Shown here: positions 7,470-15,263 of the stretch, piece by piece | Layout: each line of letters starts with the position of its first letter | How positions within the stretch are numbered: the stretch's first letter is position 1 | Made by a program: the position numbers and the translations under genes | Assembly: GCF_024808815.1 (NCBI RefSeq) | Contig: NZ_JANUCS010000019.1 | Location: 1 to 34,691, forward strand | Source: Methanosalsum natronophilum | Lineage (GTDB): Archaea > Halobacteriota > Methanosarcinia > Methanosarcinales > Methanosarcinaceae | Length of the DNA: 34,691 nucleotides | Direction of reading: 5' to 3' | Notes under the pieces: generated by a model | What the model saw: only the letters and a program-made list of their open reading frames with translations | Told to the model about the DNA's origin: nothing | Databases searched by the model: none

Positions 7470-10024
7470 TGATTACGTTCGAAGCCCCTGAGATGTTATG
7501 GTTAATACTTCCATTAGTAATACTTACAATTTATTTCCTTAAAGGTGATACTAAAACAAAAATTCCTTTGGTCAGATTCATTGTATTTGTCCTAATAATT
7601 ATAGCACTCGCTACACCTCAAGTTTTAACTACACATACTGTTACCGATGAAGAGCCCAATATTGTTATTATTTCAGATGAAACCGAAAGTATGAGATTGT
7701 TTGAGGAAGGTATCGGTGATAGGTTATATGAAAGTTTAGTACCGCATACTCCAACTTCACTATTTAGATTAACGGGTGAAAGGACTGCAATTGGAGACTC
7801 AATAGTTCAACATTCAAGAGGTAACAACCAAATTGTCCTAATATCCGATGGAAATAGTAATCATGGAAAAGATATAGAAGATGCACTTGAAATTGCGAGT
7901 GATACTGGTACTTTAGTCCACTACATAAAACCAAATCTCATACAGAATGATATCAGTGTACAAATAAAAGGTGAAAAAACCGTTCTTGTTGATAATGAAA
8001 ATTCTTTTGACATTGTAATAACACAAGCAGGAAATGATGAAATTAGATATAAACTTGAAGTTTATCATGGAGATTCTTTAATAAGAAGTGGAACATTTGA
8101 TCAATCAAATAAAGAAAAAACAATAAGTGTTTCAAGAACTTTTAGAGAATTGGGTGCACACGAATTAAGAGTTGAAGTTACACCAATAAATTTTGAATCC
8201 AATTCGATAAATAATAAGTTTTACAAGTCAATATATGCAATACCAAAACCACAAGTACAGTTTATTACCGATGATACATCTTCACCTCTTGCAGAAGTTA
8301 TACTAAATTTATATGATGTTTCAATGAGAAAAGAACTAGATAATTTAGACAAAAGAAAAGCCCTTGTTCTTAACAACCAGCATATAGATACATTTTCTGA
8401 ATCTGAGGTTCAGCAAGTTGAAGAGTTTGTGCGTGAAGGTGGCGGATTAATTGTAGTTGGTGGTGATCAATCTTACAATTATGGTGGTTATCTGAACTCT
8501 TCTTTTGAAAAGATATTACCAGTAATTTCAACTCCTGAAGAGTACGATGGAGGTAGAAATATAATAATGCTTTTAGATATATCTTTATCAACCTTTGTAC
8601 ATACACTAGAAGATGATGTTGTTACTGGAGAAGTTACTGTATATTCAAACTATGCAAGCAGTGCTATTAATATAATTAATGATGAAAGACTTTTTAATGA
8701 GAACCTTGGACTGATTTTATTTAGAGATAAAAGCATTCCTGTGACCGATGGATTAGTACCACTTAGATACCAATCTAATAGAGATCGAATTGTTGAAAGT
8801 ATAAATGAAGAAACATTTGAAACTTTAAAAACTCAAGAAGTAATTGCATTATTGTATGAACAAGGTCGCTATGAAACAGCTTTAGATTCCGCTTTATTGG
8901 ATGCTAAAGAATGGTTGAAACGAGAAAGTGGCGATAGTACGATATTAATTATATCAGATGGAGATTTAGCAAGTGATAAGGACAAGGAGCAAGAATTATA
9001 TCAAAAAAATCTAGAAATTGCACAAAGTATGGTAGATGAAGGTACCAATATTGTTTTTGTCCATATACCTCCTCATGAAGGTGCAGGTCCTGGTCAAGCT
9101 AGCGATTTCATGACAGAACTAGGTCTTGAAGAAAACTATGTTTTCACTGATAGTGCAATAGAATTAGGTGAAATTACAGGTTTAGACTATGATGCACCTG
9201 ATGAAGATGAACCCATAGACATCGATGAATGGCAATTAATTGAGTTTAATCCAAACCACTTTATCACAAGAAATACTGAGCTAGCAGCTAATATAAGTGG
9301 ATTTAATGCAATTACTCCTAAGCCAGGTGCAGATAGGGTTGTAAGGACAGAGACTGGTGAATCTATATTAACAACATGGAGATATGGATTAGGTAGAGTT
9401 GTTGCCTTAACTACAGATGATGGATATGGAAATGGAAACAGATGGTCTTCTGAATTATATGCTGATGAAAATGCACGTATTATATCTTCTTCAATAAATT
9501 GGGCCATTGGGAATCCTTATGAAGAAGAAGGTGCTATACTTGAAGCCTCAGATAAGTGGTTAGGGACTCCTACAATACTACAGCTGACAATGTACAATCA
9601 AGAAAGTGTCCCTAGATTAACTTTTAACAGCCAAGAAATAGATATGTCAATGATTGGAAGAAATACATATCAAGGTGAATTGAGTTCAGACATTAATGAT
9701 CGTAGTTTGATAGGAGTAAAGCATGTTTCTGGATATCCTATTGCAATAAATTACCCACTAGAATATAGAGATATTGGAATAAATAAAGATGTTGCAGGCC
9801 ATAATGGGAGAACTGGGCTAATTGAAGACTACGGTGGGAAAGTGTATACTGAAGAAGAAGCTAAAGCTACATTGTTAGATGATACAAGAGAAATGTCCGA
9901 GAGAACAGTTACAGAACCCGTTGACTATAAACCATATTTTATCTTGGCTGCTTTGATGTTATTTTTAGCAGATGTAATTATGAGAAGATTAAAGGAAGTA
10001 AAAAGACTAAGAAATCAAAAGTGA
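7469..10024 (+). CDS. Large membrane protein with two vWA-type domains and an amidotransferase-like domain
   Basis: This 851-residue protein resembles the preceding one but is longer. Membrane segments lie near residues 9-24, 33-50 and 822-838. The first vWA-like region has a degraded metal site (DETES, 70-74). A segment with VEEFVREGGGLIVVGGD near 315-330 looks like a class I glutamine amidotransferase-like fold without an evident catalytic Cys. A second vWA domain has an intact MIDAS, DISLS at 370-374, and ISDGD later. The part near 640 (TWRYGLGRVVALTTDDG) is typical of this vWA/amidotransferase-like family. AAGGGGTGA precedes the ATG, which overlaps the stop of the gene before (TAATG). It closes the operon; 186 bases without a gene follow. 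Confidence 0.85.
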   Translation: MITFEAPEMLWLILPLVILTIYFLKGDTKTKIPLVRFIVFVLIIIALATPQVLTTHTVTDEEPNIVIISDETESMRLFEEGIGDRLYESLVPHTPTSLFRLTGERTAIGDSIVQHSRGNNQIVLISDGNSNHGKDIEDALEIASDTGTLVHYIKPNLIQNDISVQIKGEKTVLVDNENSFDIVITQAGNDEIRYKLEVYHGDSLIRSGTFDQSNKEKTISVSRTFRELGAHELRVEVTPINFESNSINNKFYKSIYAIPKPQVQFITDDTSSPLAEVILNLYDVSMRKELDNLDKRKALVLNNQHIDTFSESEVQQVEEFVREGGGLIVVGGDQSYNYGGYLNSSFEKILPVISTPEEYDGGRNIIMLLDISLSTFVHTLEDDVVTGEVTVYSNYASSAINIINDERLFNENLGLILFRDKSIPVTDGLVPLRYQSNRDRIVESINEETFETLKTQEVIALLYEQGRYETALDSALLDAKEWLKRESGDSTILIISDGDLASDKDKEQELYQKNLEIAQSMVDEGTNIVFVHIPPHEGAGPGQASDFMTELGLEENYVFTDSAIELGEITGLDYDAPDEDEPIDIDEWQLIEFNPNHFITRNTELAANISGFNAITPKPGADRVVRTETGESILTTWRYGLGRVVALTTDDGYGNGNRWSSELYADENARIISSSINWAIGNPYEEEGAILEASDKWLGTPTILQLTMYNQESVPRLTFNSQEIDMSMIGRNTYQGELSSDINDRSLIGVKHVSGYPIAINYPLEYRDIGINKDVAGHNGRTGLIEDYGGKVYTEEEAKATLLDDTREMSERTVTEPVDYKPYFILAALMLFLADVIMRRLKEVKRLRNQK

Positions 10025-10210
10025 TAAATTAACCTTAACTTTTAATAGTATAAAAAAACTATATCTATAAATAGTAAATGTACGCTTTCCAATTACTAAT
10101 ACAATAATTGTTTTTTAGTTTACATAATACATAATCTATCAATATATTGAAACTAAATCAAACTACTGTTATTAAATTTAAAGTTACATTCACAATGGAG
10201 TTGTTTAGGG

Positions 10211-11014
10211 ATGGATAAAGTTAAAGTACTGGTCGTTGAAGACGAGATTATTGTTGCTCATGATATAAAAGCCAGGCTGGAAGATTTAGGGTATGGTGTG
10301 ACAGGCGTGGCGATAACTGGTGAAGAAGCAATAGAAAAAGCAGAATATACCTCACCTGACGTTATCTTAATGGACATTGCACTTAAAGGTAATATGGATG
10401 GTATACAAGCCGCTGAGGTTATACATGAAAAATATGATATTCCGGTAATTTATTTGACAGCATATTCAGATGATAAAACGTTAGAGAGAGCCAGAGTAAC
10501 ACAACCATTTGGATATCTACTTAAACCATTTGATGAAAAGGAGTTACGATCTAACATTGAAATGACCTTATATAGGCATAACCAAGAAAAAGCAAAGCAC
10601 CAAGAATCCGAAAAATGGCTTACAACAACACTTGATAGTGTGGGCGATGCAGTGATTGCTACAGATACTGAAGGGTATGTGAAGCATATTAATCCATTTG
10701 CAGAAGCATTAACTGGATGGAGAAAAGAAAATGCTATTAGTAAAAAGATTGGTGAAGTGCTAAGTCTTAAGAGCGAAGTAAGTGAAGATGTTCTAGAAGA
10801 TCCTGTCCAAAAAGCAATCAGAGAAGATATTTTTTATGGACTTGCAGAAAATACTTTACTGGTTTCAGCAGATGGGAATAGCACCCCTGTAGATATTGTA
10901 GGTTCTACAATAAAAAATGAGAACAAGGAAATTATAGGTATTGTATTAAATATTTATGATATCAGTGATAGAAAACAGGTAGAACAGAATATCAAAGATA
11001 AAGCTAAAAAGTGA
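10211..11014 (+). CDS. Response regulator with PAS sensor domain
   Basis: A CheY-like receiver domain occupies residues 1-120: acidic pair Glu10-Asp11, phosphoacceptor Asp55 in ILMDIAL, Thr/Ser switch in YLTAYSD near 90, and Lys in LLKPFDE near 112. A short helical linker leads to a PAS domain (about 130-255) with GDAVIATDTEG and the ending IVLNIYDISDRK. There is neither a DNA-binding domain nor a histidine kinase domain, so output must be through protein contact or by acting as a relay between kinases; such receiver-PAS proteins are frequent in Methanosarcinales. No kinase gene is adjacent, so its partner is elsewhere. PAS ligand unknown. Confidence 0.9.
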   Translation: MDKVKVLVVEDEIIVAHDIKARLEDLGYGVTGVAITGEEAIEKAEYTSPDVILMDIALKGNMDGIQAAEVIHEKYDIPVIYLTAYSDDKTLERARVTQPFGYLLKPFDEKELRSNIEMTLYRHNQEKAKHQESEKWLTTTLDSVGDAVIATDTEGYVKHINPFAEALTGWRKENAISKKIGEVLSLKSEVSEDVLEDPVQKAIREDIFYGLAENTLLVSADGNSTPVDIVGSTIKNENKEIIGIVLNIYDISDRKQVEQNIKDKAKK

Positions 11015-11079
11015 AACATTCATCAACATAGCTAGTTTGTTATAAATTAGATCTTGTTCTATAAGAATATGGGATTATT

Positions 11080-11583
11080 ATGTTGAATGAATTATTCAAA
11101 AAATTTGAAAAGCATCCTGCTCAAGAAAAAGTATTAAAATTATTATTCAATCGTGGATTTCGTGTTTCAGAAAAAGGCAAGGTCACATCAGGAAACATTG
11201 AAATCCCACATACACAACTTGCTAAAGAGGCAGGTGTTGACAGGCGAGTGATTGATGCCACTACAGAAACAATATTATCAGATAAGCTGTTAAAATCAAT
11301 TTTTGCTAATATACAATCAATTGCCTTTTTACGAGATGTAGCACCTTTAATGGACTTAGGTGTAATTGTAATTACACCTAATAATGCATACAGTAGCGGA
11401 ATATTATCAGATGTAGCAGGAGTTATATCAACTTATGGTATTAGTATAAGGCAAGCTGTATCAGATGACCCATATCTTACAGAAGACCCACGCCTCACAC
11501 TCATTACTGATAAAAAAATTCCCGGCGAAGTTGTAGATTTAATTTTGGAACTTCCAAATGTAAAAGGAATTAGTATATATTGA
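11080..11583 (+). CDS. HTH and ACT domain regulator of amino-acid metabolism
   Basis: A 167-residue protein with an N-terminal winged-helix-like part (about 1-75; HTQLAKEAGVDRRVIDATTETI looks like the recognition region) and a C-terminal ACT domain (about 90-167; LGVIVITPNNAYSSGILSDV). This combination matches the archaeal predicted regulators of amino-acid metabolism with an ACT domain. The ligand is probably an amino acid, but which one cannot be read from the sequence. It lies 65 bases after the response regulator, and 207 bases before the citrate synthase-like gene, whose pathway feeds glutamate synthesis, a possible target. Confidence 0.85.
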   Translation: MLNELFKKFEKHPAQEKVLKLLFNRGFRVSEKGKVTSGNIEIPHTQLAKEAGVDRRVIDATTETILSDKLLKSIFANIQSIAFLRDVAPLMDLGVIVITPNNAYSSGILSDVAGVISTYGISIRQAVSDDPYLTEDPRLTLITDKKIPGEVVDLILELPNVKGISIY

Positions 11584-11655
11584 AGGTAGTCTTTAACCAC
11601 AGTTTTTTGAAAGAAAAACATTTTAATTATAAGTTAGTAAAATAGTGGTTAGAAC

Positions 11656-11672
11656 AAAAAAGGTTCTCAAAT
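11656..11672 (+). terminator. Short hairpin downstream of the HTH-ACT gene
   Basis: AGAAC and GTTCT pair around a 7-base AAAAAAG loop about 70 bases after the stop codon, with T-rich sequence further on. A weak terminator candidate. The rest of the 207-base gap (11584-11790) is AT-rich and must hold the promoter of the following gene. Confidence 0.3.
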
Positions 11673-11790
11673 TTAATCTGATTTTTTAAATTAGCATTTT
11701 TTAAATAAAAATATACCTTACTCTATAAATGATATATAATCAGTTATAGGTTGAAAATAAATACATTTTTTGATATCTGGAGGAAATAAT

Positions 11791-13104
11791 ATGGATCCCA
11801 TGAATACATACAGATCATACGAAGACCTTCCTAAAATAAAATTGCCTATGGAACAGCCCATATTTATTAGTGATAGCACTATACGTGATGGATCTCAGAT
11901 GCCTGGGATTATAATGAACACTCAATTAAAGTACAAGATTTATCAGTACTTGAATAAAATTGGTATTGAAAAATTGGAGACTTTTGTATATCATGATAGA
12001 GATAAAAAAGCTATCAGAATGATGCTTGATCACGGATATGAGTTTCCAGAAGTAACGGGATGGGCACGGGCAGTACCAGCAGATATTGATCAAGTCTTGG
12101 CTATAGATGGAATCGAAGAGACTGGTATACTTATGTCAGTATCAGATTCCCATATTATTGATAAGATGGGGTTATCTAGCAGAAAAGCAGCTGAAGATAA
12201 ATATTTAAATGCTCTCCAATATGCAGTAGATCATGGACTCAAGACAAGAGCCCATATTGAAGATATGACAAGAGCTGATAATACTAATTTTGTGTATCCT
12301 TTAATTGAAAAAATAATGGATATTGATTCAAATTGTATTATTAGATTATGTGATACGGTAGGGTATGGAGTGCCATTCTCTAATGTAGATGAACCTTTTG
12401 GAATACCCTCAATTGTAAAACAGTTAAAATCAAATCTTGGTGTAAAAAATATTGAGGTTCATACACATGATGATTTTGGATTGGCTGTAGCAAATACTCT
12501 TGCAGGATATTGGTATGGTGCAAACTGGTCAAGTTTAACTTTTTTGGGTATTGGAGAAAGAGCAGGGAATGCTGAGCTTGAAAAGATACTTCTTTTCTTA
12601 ACACAACGTGTTGAAGGATTTGAAAAATATAACCTTGAATCTATTATTGAGTTTTCAAAATTTATGGAAAAAGAGATTGGTATCAAGGTTCCACGGAACA
12701 AATCTGTTGTTGGTAAAAATATTTTTGCACACGAGTCAGGAATACATTCATCTGGTGTGCTAAAAAATCCTTTTACATATGAACCATATCCACCAGAAGT
12801 AGTTGGTGGTGAAAGAGTGTTTCTGATTGGTGATTCTTCAGGCCTAGAGTTGCTTAGACATAAAGTCCAAGATACATTAAATGATTTTATGGACATTGAA
12901 ATTGAGCTTAAAAAAACGGATCCAAGATTAAAAATGATTCAACAAGAAATACAGGAACTATACGATACTGAAAAAAGAATATCTTGTATTTCTGATGAAG
13001 AAATAAGAGCATATGTGGAGAAATACTTTGTATTTAAACCAATTGCTAGGCAAGAAACGCATCATGAAAGTATATATGGTGAATTTAATGAAGAAAGGGA
13101 TTGA
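11791..13104 (+). CDS. Probable Re-citrate synthase (homocitrate/isopropylmalate synthase family)
   Basis: The DRE-TIM barrel acyltransferase family is clear: RDGSQMPG at 32-39 and the metal-binding HTHDD at 224-228. Within the family it resembles the clostridial Re-citrate synthase, not ordinary isopropylmalate synthase: YHDRDKKAI, GYEFPEVTGWARA, ETGILMSVSDSHI, IEDMTRAD and IRLCDTVGYGV. It also lacks the C-terminal leucine-binding regulatory domain. The expected reaction is oxaloacetate plus acetyl-CoA to citrate. The ATG at 11791 has a strong GGAGG upstream; the longer reading from 11770 would put the ribosome site inside the gene. The convergent neighbour is an isocitrate dehydrogenase, which supports a citrate-to-2-oxoglutarate role. 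Homocitrate or citramalate synthase are alternatives. Confidence 0.82.
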   Translation: MDPMNTYRSYEDLPKIKLPMEQPIFISDSTIRDGSQMPGIIMNTQLKYKIYQYLNKIGIEKLETFVYHDRDKKAIRMMLDHGYEFPEVTGWARAVPADIDQVLAIDGIEETGILMSVSDSHIIDKMGLSSRKAAEDKYLNALQYAVDHGLKTRAHIEDMTRADNTNFVYPLIEKIMDIDSNCIIRLCDTVGYGVPFSNVDEPFGIPSIVKQLKSNLGVKNIEVHTHDDFGLAVANTLAGYWYGANWSSLTFLGIGERAGNAELEKILLFLTQRVEGFEKYNLESIIEFSKFMEKEIGIKVPRNKSVVGKNIFAHESGIHSSGVLKNPFTYEPYPPEVVGGERVFLIGDSSGLELLRHKVQDTLNDFMDIEIELKKTDPRLKMIQQEIQELYDTEKRISCISDEEIRAYVEKYFVFKPIARQETHHESIYGEFNEERD

Positions 13105-13122
13105 ATAAAGACCTTTCAACAT

Positions 13123-14136
13123 TTACATCTTTTTGATAATCTCGTTTTTCATTTCGCTTAATTTTGCGGTACCACCAAGGTCATATGTCACATATTTACC
13201 CTCAGAAATTACTTCCTCGGTCGCTTTGAAGATTGACTCAGCTTGATTCTTCTCACCTAGATACTCAAGCATCCATGCACCTGCTAATATTGTGGCTACT
13301 GGATTGACTTTATCTTGTCCTGCATATTTTGGTGCGGAGCCGTGAGCTGGTTCAAACATGGCATAATTATCTCCAATATTTGCCGAGTATATCAAACCAA
13401 TACTTCCTACAAGTGCAGAACATTCTTCACTTATTACATCCATGAAAAGGTTGGTTGATAACAATATTTTTTTGTTAAATAGTTGTGGGTTCTTTATCAG
13501 TTGTTGGGCAATATTATCGATATGATATTCCCATACATCAATAGCTGGATAGGATTGACCAACTGATTCAACTTCCTCTAAAAATGTTCCACATGTTTGT
13601 TTCAATATATTGCTTTTATGTATAGCTACAACTGTATCATAGTTCCTTTTCTGGGCCTCTTTAAAAGCAAAATTTGAAACATTTCTACTTGCTGAACGTG
13701 TTATTTTCCTAATTGCAATGTATACATCATCTGTCAGTTTGGCTTCTTGGCCTATATACATTCCTTCGGTTCCTTCTCGAACACAGACAAAATCAACATC
13801 TCCTAGAGGTTTATTTGTATTTGGAAATGTTTTTATTGGACGTACGTTAGCAAATAAATTATATCTTTGTCTGATTGAAACTGCTACGCTTTTTGGAGAG
13901 CCAGCACCACCTGGAGTTGTTGTGGATCCTTTAAAACAAGCGTTGGAACTTTCAATCACATCCCATGTTTCATCAGGTATTAAAGAATCTCCTCCATTTG
14001 CTTTCCACCAAGTTTCTCCTGCTTCACATGTAATGAATTCTACATCTGTACCTGCGGCATTAACCACATCTAACATTGCATCTACAAGATCTGGGCCTAC
14101 CCCATCTCCTTTAATAACGGCTGCTGTTTTACTCAT
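13123..14136 (-). CDS. icd: Isocitrate dehydrogenase, NADP-type cofactor residues
   Basis: A 337-residue member of the isocitrate/isopropylmalate dehydrogenase family: IKGDGVGPD at the N-terminus, the substrate arginines in SIRQRYNLFANVRP (90, 100) and Arg120, Tyr127, Lys174 and Asp233. HGSAPKYAGQDKVNP (266-279) holds Lys270, Tyr271 and Val277, which correspond to Lys344, Tyr345 and Val351 of E. coli isocitrate dehydrogenase and indicate NADP; isopropylmalate dehydrogenases have Asp-Ile there. The serine loop reads KSVAV, keeping the Ser113 equivalent but with Ala for Asn115. The likely reaction is oxidative decarboxylation of isocitrate to 2-oxoglutarate for glutamate. AAGGTGA precedes the ATG. 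It ends 18 bases from the facing citrate synthase gene. Homoisocitrate dehydrogenase is the main alternative. Confidence 0.82.
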   Translation of the reverse strand: MSKTAAVIKGDGVGPDLVDAMLDVVNAAGTDVEFITCEAGETWWKANGGDSLIPDETWDVIESSNACFKGSTTTPGGAGSPKSVAVSIRQRYNLFANVRPIKTFPNTNKPLGDVDFVCVREGTEGMYIGQEAKLTDDVYIAIRKITRSASRNVSNFAFKEAQKRNYDTVVAIHKSNILKQTCGTFLEEVESVGQSYPAIDVWEYHIDNIAQQLIKNPQLFNKKILLSTNLFMDVISEECSALVGSIGLIYSANIGDNYAMFEPAHGSAPKYAGQDKVNPVATILAGAWMLEYLGEKNQAESIFKATEEVISEGKYVTYDLGGTAKLSEMKNEIIKKM

Positions 14137-14259
14137 AAATTATCACCTTTTGAGTTCATAATAAGCTTTTTTAATATTAAAAGCTTCACTGTTATAATCA
14201 AAACTTATTTCTACCAAACTCTGATATACGTCTTGCAATAAAATATTGCTGGTGTTTTT

Positions 14260-15105
14260 ATGAAACAAATAATGCCAATACTTGATAACCACATGCATAT
14301 TGATCCTAGAGGAAGAGGACTGAATGCAATAAAGGATTTTAAAAATGCGGGTGGTACCCATATTATTTTGGTATCAAAGCCCAGCTGGACTCTATCTGCT
14401 AAAACAATAGAGAATTCAAATGAATATGTAGCAGTATATGAAGAGACAATAGATATTGCTAAAAAAGCAAGAGAGATTGGTGTAACAGCTTTTCCAGTAT
14501 TAGGTGTTCATCCTGCTGAGATTACAAAGCTCACTGAATCATTCAAGCCAAAAGAAGCTGTTGAAATCATGAAAAGTGGGATTGATATAGCTGCCAATTA
14601 CGTAAAAGAACAATATGCAATAGGGATTAAAAGTGGTAGACCACATTATCCTGTATCAACTGAGATTTTGGATTTATCAAATGAAGTTATGGAATATGCT
14701 TTCGAAATTTGTGCGGAAATCAATTGTGCAGTACAGTTACATACTGAAGACACAGATGAACAGACAATTATAGATATAAGTAAACGTGCAAGAAAAAAAG
14801 GAATGCCACTAGAAAAAGTCGTTAAACATTTCTCACCACCACTAATCTCAGAGTTTACAAATGCAGGTATTTTCCCAAGTGTTCTAAGTTCCAAAAAAGC
14901 TATTGATACTGCACTCGAATGTGGTACAAGGTTTATGATGGAAACTGATTATATCGATGATAATAATAGACCAGGAGCAGTACTTGGGCCAAAGACAGTA
15001 CCAAAAAGAACATTTAGTTTATTAGATATTTATGGGGAAGAAGTATTTTGGAAAATCCATAAGGATAATCCTGAAAAAGTATACGATATCAAAATAGAGG
15101 TTTAA
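14260..15105 (+). CDS. TatD-like metal-dependent hydrolase
   Basis: A TIM-barrel amidohydrolase-fold protein related to archaeal TatD-like hydrolases. Visible metal ligands: HMHID at residues 7-11, GVHPAE near 86-91, QLHTED near 164 and KHFSPP near 188, and the Asp in METDYID near 227. Length (281 aa) is normal for the group. The bacterial TatD relatives are 3'-5' nucleases; substrate here is unknown. It is divergent from icd with 123 bases between them and is followed by a 158-base gap to uvrA. Confidence 0.8.
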   Translation: MKQIMPILDNHMHIDPRGRGLNAIKDFKNAGGTHIILVSKPSWTLSAKTIENSNEYVAVYEETIDIAKKAREIGVTAFPVLGVHPAEITKLTESFKPKEAVEIMKSGIDIAANYVKEQYAIGIKSGRPHYPVSTEILDLSNEVMEYAFEICAEINCAVQLHTEDTDEQTIIDISKRARKKGMPLEKVVKHFSPPLISEFTNAGIFPSVLSSKKAIDTALECGTRFMMETDYIDDNNRPGAVLGPKTVPKRTFSLLDIYGEEVFWKIHKDNPEKVYDIKIEV

Positions 15106-15263
15106 TAGTGATTTTGTGCCTAGAGGCTCGATATTCTTCGATATTAACTGGAATATTTCTGTTACGACAAAAAAATATTGATAACGAGTATTCTTCAATA
15201 GCTAAATAAGCATCATATTCTTAACAAAACAACTAAAATTATTACTACAAGATTGGTAAAATC

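Noticed and set aside
15106-15263. Possible operator before uvrA (repeated TATTCTTC)
   Set aside because: Copies are short, irregular in spacing and expected by chance in AT-rich DNA.
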